A DNA stretch of 57,113 nt from Gracilariopsis chorda. Lineage: Eukaryota > Rhodophyta > Florideophyceae > Gracilariales > Gracilariaceae. Below the pieces are notes generated by a model, which was given only the letters and a program-made list of their open reading frames with translations, ran no database searches and had not been told where the DNA came from. Shown here one piece after another: positions 11,465 to 21,269 of the stretch (within the stretch, counting starts at the first letter, position 1; every line of letters begins with the position of its first letter). The stretch covers positions 1 through 57,113 of the forward strand of contig NBIV01000316.1 of assembly GCA_003194525.1 (NCBI GenBank). The letters are read 5' to 3'. A program made the translations under genes and the position numbers.

Positions 11465-13572
11465 ATGGAGCCGCCCGCCGCCGCGCGATTTCTCACCGCG
11501 CAGAAGCTACTACTCGCACTCGCCGCGTCGTCTCCAGCAGTCGCCAAACCACTTCTCCCCTTCTTTCCCCTCATCCACAACTTCGTCATTCCCCCCCCCC
11601 CCCCCCCCCCCCCTCCCACGAACACTTCTTCCGCCAACTCGACGCCATAACCGTTCATCCCAACGTTTCACTACTGGCTACATACGTTCCTAACCCAACT
11701 CCTCCAGATTCAATCCCGCTATCACACCTGCTTAACGCCATTGTAAAACATGCTGTCACCTCTCCCCATGCGTTGTTTTCGCTTGTGTACCTCTTCGAAC
11801 ATTATACTGATCCGGGCTTACTGGGCGCTTATCAAGTTGATTCCTTTGTTGCACTCTTCTTACGAAAGGTTGCGGTCGCTTTTCATTCCATGTTATTCGA
11901 ATCCCTCACCCATCGTCAATCCACCCTCACCTCCGTGTACAGACCATCACCCAACCTGCGCCTTCATGCAAAACTTCTTGCCCGTAGTCAACCGCTCCCC
12001 AATCCCGTTTTCAAACTATTTTCAGATGCCCACTATAAACCCTCCGCCCTTACAATGTTAACACATCTTGAATCTGCACGTCGTTCCGATTTCCCTCTCG
12101 CCCTTACCGATACCCATCGTCATTTCGACATGCACGCTCCTAATATCCCTCCACGTCACGCTGCACTCGCTCTCGGTATTCTTCACGCCCGCTTCTCACG
12201 TAAGGCACACGCCTCTACAGCGCTACGAGATGCGCTCCGTGCTGCGCAGACCGCTGATGACACCCACTGTCAGAAGGTTGCCATGCAGTGGCTTGTACTG
12301 TAGAACCGCTCGAGCAAGCGCATCTTTTGCTACAGCATGCCCCGATCATTTGGCTTTGACGCGACATCAGTTACTCACTTCTTCTCCACCGTCTCCCTCT
12401 GAATTGGCGACTGCGGGCAATAGTGTCGATGATCGATTGCTTGCTGCTGTGGCTTTGCTTACCCGTGCTTCACTGCCTACTGCGCTTTGCGTTTTGTGTG
12501 CTGCTCTTAAGAGCGCGCATCGCCTTCAGAACGATTTCTATGTACGCGCTGTTATCGCGGTTGCGGAAATGACTGCGCTTGATGCTGATTTACGAACTGG
12601 ATTGTCTATGCTCCGCAGGCATATCTTGCGATTGAAACACCGTCATACCAATTCTACCGCCGCACCAGAGCTGTTTATGCTGGAGAGATCCCTGACCATG
12701 TTATGTTTCGAGCATACTGTACGCGTGATGCAACTGCCTGAAGCATGCATCCTTCGCGATAAGATCAGAGCATTTGCACAGTGTGCGAAAACCATTGCGC
12801 TTGCGTTCAGTGTGTAAGATGTCGAGCTGGATACAATGGAAGCCGATGTGAAATGTTTCCTTCTCGCTGAAGACTCGCGAGCAGCCGCTGATCAAGCGCT
12901 TAAACTGGCAAAGAGAGCCGCGGTATACTCGCGACCAGAGCGCGTCGTCACCAGTCTCCGATTGCGAGCGGAGGCTTTTCTCAGCGCCGAGGAAGCTGGC
13001 GGGGCACTTTCGGACGCGTTGGCAGCTGATCGTTGGCGGAGGCTATGCGTCTTGATGCGGCGCATGTTCGACGCTCGCTCACTGTTGTTGAGACGCTTCT
13101 CAGATTGGAATCACCTGCGAAACAGGTGAATGCAACTCTAACCCCTATTTTGCCTCGCGCTTTGGAAGGACTTGGTTCGTTGGTTCGCGCTCGTGCATGT
13201 CAGCTTCATGCGGAATGTCTGATAAAGGCTTGTGCAGAAACGGAAAGCGTTCCGGATAAGCAGGTTGTCAAACTGGTTCAACAAGCACTTGAGGGGTATA
13301 TGAGCAATGGCGATTTTAACAGTGTGCGTGATGGACTGCATATCTTGGCAAGAGTGCATCACTGGCGAGGAGAGATTCCTTTGAGGAATCGAATGTCGTA
13401 TCTGTGTAACCCACATGTCGACGGATTGGGGAGCAACAATCTTCCTGGTTTGTTACAAAATGTGACCTCAAAACCTTATAATTATATAGTTACTCCATCT
13501 CCCCTTCCCTTCCCCGCCCGCTGTTTCACACTCTGTACATATACCTTTTTCATCGTGAGAGATCAACCTTAA
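11465..13572 (+). pseudogene. APC5: Anaphase-promoting complex subunit 5, with several frame breaks
   Basis: APC5 is a TPR scaffold subunit of the APC/C ubiquitin ligase that drives the metaphase-anaphase transition. ATG 11465 opens MEPPAAARFLTAQKLLLALAA, then a polyproline run encoded by 23 consecutive C residues, where the frame changes. The following segment to 12303 includes the most diagnostic APC5 stretch (AALALGILHARFSRKAHAST, then AAQTADDTHCQKVAMQWL). This matches the family pattern of a helix, a short turn and ALxxAxxxAxxxxDxxC. The frame then switches and continues to 12817, resumes from 12836, and switches again near 13030 into ALEGLGSLVRARACQLHAECL and a TPR-like tail (DGLHILARVHHWRGEIPLRN). 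The total of about 700 codons suits APC5. The end is uncertain: the last 40 or so codons before TAA at 13570-13572 look like 3' UTR. One break is at a homopolymer, so sequencing error is a real alternative to pseudogenisation. Confidence 0.72.
11591..11613 (+). repeat. Poly-C tract (23 nt) inside APC5
   Basis: An uninterrupted run of C encodes polyproline. The open APC5 frame differs on its two sides, as expected for a length error or slippage at the homopolymer. Confidence 0.9.
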
Positions 13573-14230
13573 AATGGAAGAGTGGCGCTGATGTCATCGT
13601 GTTCGAGATTCTCATTCATTGGCAAGGCCTCGATGGTTGCTCGACAATCCTTCTGCCTTTCCATGTATGTCTCTAGAAGAGCCGCGAGACGTTCGCACAA
13701 CTGTTCCACTCGTCGTTGTCATTCATCCACGGTGTCAGCGTCCTTGGTAGAGTCGATTGCAGTCGCGTTTTCGAAGCGTGTGGTCGACAACATTGCAGGC
13801 GTTAAGGATGTCTCCGGAACCTCCATGCGTATCATACTATGAGAATGGGCACACAAGAAACAAGAAACTCGCGCTGTAGTGTTGATGATCACCTTGACGG
13901 ACATATGGCTCTTTTCGTTTCCATCATTTCCCAGCTCATCGTACGTATTGTTTCCCCATGCAAACACCCCGTGATCGGCATTCATGTCCATAATAAAATT
14001 GTGTATGCTTTTGACGTCAACTACAAACTGATCAACCAGAGCTTCAACCAGTTTTGCGTTTCCGCGGCCGCCACTACACCAGCCTTGTATGGCAGAAGAG
14101 TTTGAGGTCAAATGATTTGTCCTCATCTAACTTTGACACGGTTGTGGAGAGCTTGTGGCACGCGCAAAGCTGTGTCAAGCTATGACCGTAATCGAGACGA
14201 GTGTGAAGGGTGGTATGGTTGATAACCTTA
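13569..14230 (-). pseudogene. RCC1-repeat protein, C-terminal part, disrupted
   Basis: The frame from 14126 contains one clear RCC1 (regulator of chromosome condensation) blade: KLVEALVDQFVVDVKS, then GVFAWGNNTYDELGNDGNEK, then a HSHSMIRM strand equivalent to the usual GxxHSxxL. The frame meets a TGA near 13719 but stays open beyond it for about 50 codons of charged, helical sequence (VEQLCERLAALLETYMERQK) to TAA at 13569-13571. Upstream, another frame to about 14230 is also open. The stop overlaps the plus-strand APC5 TAA, so the genes converge tail to tail. RCC1 propellers act as GEFs or protein-binding modules, and which subfamily this is cannot be told from one repeat. The gene is either a 5'-truncated pseudogene or indel-disrupted. 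Confidence 0.55.
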
Positions 14231-14239
14231 TAGCGTGGT

Positions 14240-15480
14240 ACAAGCTACCCAAAAGCCGGAGCATCATAAACTGTCATGGATAATTGTGAAAAAGAGCAGA
14301 CCGAGGCTACGAAGGGTAGGAGGCAAGCTTCCCTCCTACCTGGCTATGACCTATCAGATCATCAACTTCCGGGAAAGCCTGTGCACTTCTCCATCTTTAA
14401 ACAAATATAAATAAAGCACTGGCCAGTCGGGTAGCTACGACCATCGCGTGATACAGAGGCCTATAGTGCAGCTGTTGATCAGTAAACTGCCGTTGAGCCG
14501 ACTGTGGGTCCACGGGTTCGAGGCTTGGTTGATACTGAATAACATGATCTTTCAGATGTTGCCCCCTTTTGATATTTTTGAAATGTACGGAAGGGGTGTG
14601 GTCGTCCCAAACTTGTGGTTCATCAGCCTGTATACAAATAGGGCGTAGCCGTCACTACTCTACAACTGCAATGCCGGGATATTCCCGGCACTTTTTGTAA
14701 CGTCTGGCCGTATATTCCAAAACCAGCAGCTTATGTGAGGCCAAGTGCTACAAAAAGGTATGACACTTTGACGAGCTACTTAAGCCGTTGTTACGTAAGT
14801 CATCTTAAGAATACGTTTGTATATCTTCTGTCAAGAGGACCTACTAATAAATATATGGCATTGTGCTCAGACATTGTTCGACACGAAGTACTGAAATTTT
14901 TTTTCATAACACGGGCTTTACGGTAGCTAGCGTTGGTAGACTACCGTTGGCCCCTGTACATTCGCGTGCAGCATCGTACCACGCCTCGCTGCTAACGGTG
15001 GCGCTGCGCGCAACGTATGTTCAGCGCGCGGACCAGTTGTACACGTGTTGTCACTCGCCCTTCTCTCTCTTGCGTTGCTTGCAACACACACGGCACCGAT
15101 ACATGACGCAGCATGCGCCGTTTGTGCCTCGATGCCAGCGGAGCTCTCGCTTTTTGTTTCGCGTCACAGGTGAGCAGTGCTGCTTCTGCCGGCGTTGTCT
15201 TCCACAGTTTCAAAGACAATTGACTTTACGTCTTCTGCGTCTCCTTCGCACCCCGTCCTTCCTCGATCTACGCGATCTTTTACTGTTTCCCGCCTCTATT
15301 CATCAGGTTCTCTGGCGCGTCGCCACCCATCCACCTCGCTTTCATCTTCAATTTTCCGGTTTCCATATGCTCCCTCTCTCTTTCTCGGATTTTTTCCCCG
15401 GTCTTGCTGGCGTGCCCCGCTCTCTCAGAGCAAATCCAGTCAGCGCCCAAGCTCCAACTCAATCTTGGCATTATAAAACC
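14240..15480. other. No gene; CT-rich promoter-like segment at the end
   Basis: Nothing is recognised to about 15000. From about 15190 to 15440 the plus strand is pyrimidine-rich and resembles a promoter or leader. TATAAAA occurs at 15472-15478, only 11 bp before an ATG at 15489. The 65-codon frame from that ATG has no recognised domain. Confidence 0.3.
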
Positions 15481-15721
15481 CGTTTAGAATGGCCGCCATT
15501 GATTCTTTACTGCACTCAACTCTTTGCCAAAACTTCCATTCCTGGCATAGCATGCTCTTTTCTTGTATGCTAAGACACTTTGCCCGACGAAATGGATCCT
15601 GGACATACTCACAGGTCATGTCGGGCTCGGTTTTTTGCATTGTGACGCAAGAAAGATTAGGTTTACCACCGATATGCCTTGAATAGAACTCAATGTGAAA
15701 GTTTTGTGTGCATCATAATTT

Positions 15722-16215
15722 TTGGATGATAGCTACAACGCGTTAAGGACATTGAAATCATCAATGTTTTTAGATACGGAGTGCTTTGTGTTGCCGATAA
15801 ATCCATGCTTAGAGCAGTACGTCCACTGCGTAGTTCAACTCTGGATCATGTTTCATTGGCGAGATGTAGCGAAGAGAATCTTCAACAGTCTCACAGAAGA
15901 AAAGGCACAGATGCTGCGGATTATGGGATATGGATGGAACACAACACGGATTAAGTGTTGCAAAAAGACATCGAGGCCTCGTTGGACAGATACGAAGAAA
16001 GTGTGAGTGAATTTCAAATGCTCTATTGTATTGAATACCGCTCAGTAACATATTTAATGAGCAAGTTTGCAGAAGTTTGTCCTGAATCGTTAAAGTTCTC
16101 CAATCGCAATATGTTAAGACCGAGAGAACTAGGAACTAGGTCAGTAAGTTGGGCTAAAAGAGAGTCAGGCTGTGCTTATCTCGAGGGTTTTTCGAGATTC
16201 CTTTCATCGTTTTAG
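15722..16215 (+). pseudogene. Unknown coding relic in two frames
   Basis: A frame from 15722 (with FHWRDVAKRIFNSLTEEKAQ) overlaps a second frame from 15955 (LQKDIEASLDRYEESVSEFQ). Joined by a frameshift near 15960 they would form one mainly helical, charged protein fragment. The segment W-x-DV...SLTEEKAQMLRIMGYGWN recalls short helical repeats, but I cannot name a family. It ends at 16215, overlapping the minus-strand FG-GAP relic tail to tail. Confidence 0.25.
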
Positions 16216-17819
16216 AAATGCTGTAGCCGACTGCCCCAGTCTCAACTTCTTTTGGGTGGACACCATGACTGCGTAAACTCTTTGTCCAGGTGTTCCGAAG
16301 ACAAGCCGCAAAGCATCCTCTCGCATGTCGCATGAAAACAAAAGTCCACTTCGCACCACTCTTAACTCACGCATATCTTTCTGTGTGGCGCATTTCCGTG
16401 TCATTACGACGTACTCTTGTGCGTCGCTAAATAATGAGAAGCCCAAGCACCCGATTCTGTCACTACTTCGTATACATATACCGCTCCTCTGTATCTGTCA
16501 TTGCCGATTGCTCCCAATATAACCCACCGTCCATCGATAACAATACATGTGCTTTGTTCAAATTTTAGATCGTCGTTTCGATCACCGTGCCCTGGACGTG
16601 ATCGACATGGGTATTACTCGCAGTGTGAACAGCATCTTCGGGATAGCACTTCTTGACAAACGCTGTGAAGCCTAGATAAAGTAATGGAAGGACGTACGGT
16701 ACTCCAGGAGGGATAAGCTGCTCGATGGAAAAGAAATCGCCAACGAAACGAGCCCGTACTGGGTTGTACAACTCAGAGATGCGAGTGATATTAAACTCAA
16801 TTGAAACACGAGTGATTGCGCGTGGGTTTCAGAATCACACTGGATAAATACGGTCATTATTTCTGACTTTTGGCTTCAAGGAACCTCGTGTAGATGGTGT
16901 GGCATAATGAGCTGGGCCGGGTGGACCAGGTGAGCCTGGACGTTGGATGGGCGCGCCTACACTTTTCGCAGATATATTAGTTTGCCCAATTACCCTAATA
17001 CAGTTTGCACCAAATGTCGTCATGAGGAGTACGCTCCATGGACTCTCGTTCTTTTCCAACTCCAAGGCCTTTGGCATCTCCCAGAACGCATTTCTCATCC
17101 CGCTGTTCATCACGCACACCCTCTGGAACGTTTTGATGCATTTCTTCTCATGACCCGAAGTGCATTGGCAACAGTACATGCTTCCTCTCTTCTTTACTCG
17201 TGATCTGTCCTACAAAGTGCAGCCGCACTTGAATTACATTGCCACCGTTGCCTCTAACTCCCTCAGTGCCATGCAAGAACCAACCCTGGTACGACTCGTC
17301 CGAAATTTCCAACAGCAGGCTTAATGTCTTGAAAACCGTCATCGCTATCACTGCCTCTTCTGTCGTGCATCAAGACTCCGGCAGCACCACCTAGCATATC
17401 TGCGGGCCCACCACCAAGACTCTTTTCACTTCGAACATGCATCCAAACACGTTCGTTTGCAATCGCACGTCGATCGGACTCCATCAAACTGATGATAACT
17501 GGTGGAATCACCAGTCACCGCGGGGTGCTTTGAAAAAGAGAAGTTTGCATCCAAGCTAGATTTCTGTAGGAGACGGGGAGAACAGGAAATCTACCGCATG
17601 ATACGCCCGCGCTAAAGACGGCTCCGAAGTTGACGACGATGGGGATTTCGTGACGACGTGCGATGTTTCTGCGGCTGAAAGTTCACATTTTGCGTTTTTG
17701 TTCTTCTCCCGTCTCCTTGCCTTTCTTCCTCTAGCTCTACTGACATACTTGTACATGACTGGGTTCATGTCCTGCAATTGTAACCTTGATTTCGTTTTTG
17801 ATTTCTTCCCTACCATCAC
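16204..17819 (-). pseudogene. Degenerate FG-GAP-like repeat protein
   Basis: Several minus-strand segments in different frames look like pieces of one gene. The clearest is 16404-16559, whose translation (VIDGRWVILGAIGNDRYRGA followed by VYVYE) fits the FG-GAP repeat pattern: a strand with a DG turn, then WxxxGAxG, then GAVYVY. The segment 16204-16446 adds a weaker repeat (LVFGTPGQRVYAVMV). Around 17400-17450 a third frame has FGCMFEVKRVLVVGPQ, again FG followed by VxVG. Between them lie a Gly/Pro-rich linker near 16900 and a basic N-terminal segment with a KKSKTK start near 17810. FG-GAP repeats form beta-propellers, often in secreted or surface proteins. At least four frame breaks make this non-functional as written, and the assignment of the N-terminal pieces is uncertain. 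Confidence 0.35.
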
Positions 17820-18218
17820 TCGGATGCCTATTTATTACCATTCAAACTAAGGATTTTTAAAAAATTTCGGTGGTTTCAAAGATTCTTCTCTCAAAATTTC
17901 CACAGTATTTTTTAAATCTATATTTTGTAATAACCTATAAATTGCTTCTGCTCCTATACTTACTTGTATACCAAAAAGATTAGAAGACTGAGGATAAAGC
18001 TTCTCTTCCAAATTTCTCCATTCATAACCTGCTTATTAATGTTTGCCGATCTTCTTCGCTCGGACGAGAAATCATCTGGTCCAAACTTTGAAGGGATATC
18101 TACGTCATGATACTAACGAGAACGGAATCTCTAACATGAATGACACTGATGCACGGGCTTGTACTCGTTGTACTTTATGCTACGAAATTATTGAAGTACG
18201 GATTGGGATGTTTGGTCC

Positions 18219-19367
18219 TCACTCCGTACTAAACTGACGCATTCGGCGCGCAACGCATGTTACAGAGCACAATAAGTGCCCCTCCGTGTACGCTTCGCCA
18301 AGGACGCGGATGCCGCAAAGATTGTGCGTCGAAGTATGACATAGTTGGCAGTTGTGTGCGGTTGGGCCTGGCAAGGTGCATCCATTGAGAGTGCATTCAT
18401 TGTTTGGAATCTTTCGGCGTTTTTTCTGGCATTTCTGCTGTGTGCGTTCTTCGACGCCTCGCACTCTACCTCCGAACTTTCTTGCTACCTTTTTCCTTCT
18501 CATGTGCCCCTTTCTTTCTCTGCTGTACACAGGGGTAATTTCATCTTCGGTCAGAACACTCGGTTTACAAACTTCATTTTTTCGATGACAGTTCCCAGCC
18601 ATGGGATTCATTGGGCTGATATCTTCTTCACCAAACTCGTCATCAATGACATCTGCCTTGCGCTTGGAATCCTTCCTACAGCCTATTCCTTTTGTTTGAA
18701 ACACCAGCACTATCTCACCATCACTGTCATCAGAATCTGGCATGCCAACAGTCTTTTCATTGACTGTGTCTTTATCATATTTTTGATGTTTTCAGATGCG
18801 ATTTAGATGAGCGCCTCGGATTCTTCACTGTGAGCACCGGTCTATCATCTTCAATTTCTAACGCTCAATATGCTCTGCATTTCGTTTTATTATCTCAGTT
18901 GCATCTTCACTTGTCTCACACCCGATACTATGGCGTTCAAACACCTCCGCTTGTTCATTAGGCCTCTGCTGGTAACGTTTGGTGGGATGCACCCAATCTT
19001 TTGAGTCCTTCTTGTACGTCTTCTCGGTTTTGAAAACCTCTTGAACAAAAAGTTCGGCTACCCAATAGTCCTCAACCATATGCAGGAAACTGAATGCAGC
19101 GTTAAGCTTTCTACGAATCCCTTGCGTTTCTCTGTGGAAATGTGAGTCAGCCTCCTCGTAGGTGAGCTTACCTTTGTAAATCGTCCAATGGTCTTCATAG
19201 CCACCGCTGTACAGAGTTTTTCGGATTCGCAGGCGGATTCGTCGAGCTCTATCTTTCGATATAATAACGTAGGAGGAGTCGTAGGACAGGTTCTCCCATG
19301 CAGCATGTGTACGATTGAATATTTCAGCGGCAGACCGTTGACTTCCTGCTCCATTCTTGCGACGCAT
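18219..19367 (-). pseudogene. Cys/His-rich zinc-binding protein, possibly transposon-encoded
   Basis: A 169-codon frame (19367-18858) is rich in basic and aromatic residues. It is followed after two short frame changes (18857-18744, which still read EIEDDRPVLTVKNPRRSSKS) by a 174-codon frame ending at 18219. The second part has an acidic stretch, a basic nuclear-localisation-like region (KCQKKRRKI) and a compact Cys/His cluster at the C-terminus. That cluster reads C-x4-C...HNCQLCHTSTHNLCG, then LLCSVTC. Such tails occur in several DDE transposase families, but no catalytic domain is visible, so the parent family is unknown. The two parts lie in the same overall frame, which supports one disrupted gene. 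Confidence 0.4.
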
Positions 19368-19449
19368 GATCGATGCACATGAGTAAGCCAGCTCCCCAGC
19401 GTTTTTATGGATGCGTACTTCAGTTGAAGCAGAGCCCCTTCCAACTCGG

Positions 19450-21030
19450 CACGACGGGTTCTAGCGTGGCTCTGCCATTCTCAGTTCATGGATTAGATGA
19501 AAAGAGGATGTGAATGGAGGAAGTGAAAGAAGTGAATCCAGAGGATCAGACTGAAGGACCTGTCTAGTACAGCGTCTTTGGTGTAGCAGAAGAGATGTGC
19601 CGAGCTGGAAGGGTGTTAAGAACGCAAAAAGGCGGACTGCTGCAGGTTTACCTTTCTTTGGAACGAAATCTTGAAGTACTTTTCGCTTGGGAAGACAGGC
19701 TATCTTTTACGATTTTCGCATTCTCGAAAGCAACAAGTGCTCATTCCTGCCAAGCCACAACGCCACCGTCGAATCTCATCGCTCCAACACGATATGTGAC
19801 ACGGCATCAGGCGTCTCATCTTGTTGCTCAAGAACCAATTGGTTACGCTGTTCAGATCCTAACCGCATCATGTAATGACGCTGGCAATTGTGCAGTCAAC
19901 GGCGCCTTCGACACAATTTCCAAGCCAATAACCACACTTATATTGCTCTATGGATCAACATCTTCCAAGAAGAGGTCACTAACGCCGAAACGCAGTACTG
20001 TGTCATCGAACCTGCACGGGGAAGTTAAGTGGATGTTCAGAGGACCGGGGTTGTTGTTTTGCAGGACTTCTCTCCGGATATCATTAGTTCAGGGATGAAT
20101 TCGATATGAATGGCTAGTAGGATTTGTTTAATACTGATTTGCTGGTATTTTAGTCCATGGCATGGTGCAATGGGAGCCAGAAGGGAGGTGCCGAGGGAGG
20201 CAAAGATGACGCCTTGAATTGTACATCTCACGCATTCGAGATGAAGAGAAGTAAATAAACTGACTGCTGCTGTGGGTTTTGCCCTACCCGGAAGAACGAT
20301 GTTGACAGCACACGCTTGTCATGCGCAAGAATTAGAAGCGGTATAGTGGGCTCTTTTTGGACAGCGACGGACTGCTCATCCATACTAGTGGGGTTGCGTG
20401 CGGGATTTGAGATGTTCTGCTTGGACCTGTGACGATTTTCACACATGAATCTTGTTTCGATTCTGGATAGTTTCAATACACTGATCATTTACAATGAGAG
20501 TGCCAGTATATTGAAATCTTTTTATACTTCGTGCACGCTGACGCGCACTACAATATTAAGGAGAGCACTCTATAACGCCTTAAGGGTGTGAACAGCTGTA
20601 TCACCACGCCCTAAGTTGGGAGTGCCGGACGCGTTTGGAGTAAACATAATTGGGTACAAGATCTGTACCATACATTAACACTAGAACATCTGAATCACAT
20701 CTCTGTTGTGTAGAGAGCTCGTCAAAATAATACCGATGGCATATCATGAATTTATCTTTGTGCTCTTCTCTATCTTCTCAGGTATTGTCCTACCAATAAT
20801 TACGTTGTACCAGTATCGTATCTCTTCAGCTCTGACAGGTGCATCAAAATTGTACCTCATTACTATACGAGATTTGTGCGCCTTTTGTCCAAACTATATC
20901 TTAATTATGCCCGATATATATATATGTATACGCTTTGCGTTAAATATTGGACCTCTATCCACAGTGTATCAAATGTATGGCGCCAAAGTATACCAAAAAT
21001 ATACCACACAAAATGCATCTAAGTAGTATC
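19450..21030. other. No recognisable gene
   Basis: ORFs at 19595-20098 (plus) and shorter ones on the minus strand show no motif. From about 20500 the sequence is AT-rich. Confidence 0.3.
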
Positions 21031-21035
21031 AAACC

Positions 21036-21260
21036 TCTGTCTCAGATGTCCACTGGGATCAGAGACTCTGTGACGACCTCTACATTGCTGATAAGGACAA
21101 ATCCCTTACGCGTTCTCTGGCAGAGTTCGGGTTCTGGATGCCTGGATCAAGCGCGCGGATGAGACAGAACTCAAGCCCGGAAAAATGAAACTTCTTACGT
21201 CCATTGGCGGGCGCACTGGCAGGAGATACTCTCCACGCTATCCTAGAGGACCGATGCTCT
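21036..21260 (+). pseudogene. Coding relic with a GRT-x-R-x-Y-x2-RYPR motif
   Basis: An open segment (DDLYIADKDKSLTRSLAEF) changes frame near 21130 into VLDAWIKRADETELKPGKMK and then GGRTGRRYSPRYPRG, and ends soon after. The last motif is repeated, about 75% identical at DNA level over roughly 44 bp, near 53008-53052 in the leader of Copia element C. It is therefore probably a fragment of a dispersed mobile element. The function is unknown. Confidence 0.3.
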
Positions 21261-21269
21261 GATCCCTAG

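Noticed and set aside
14500..14530. GGGTTCGAGGC resembling a tRNA B box
   Set aside because: No matching A box or acceptor stem lies at tRNA distance upstream.
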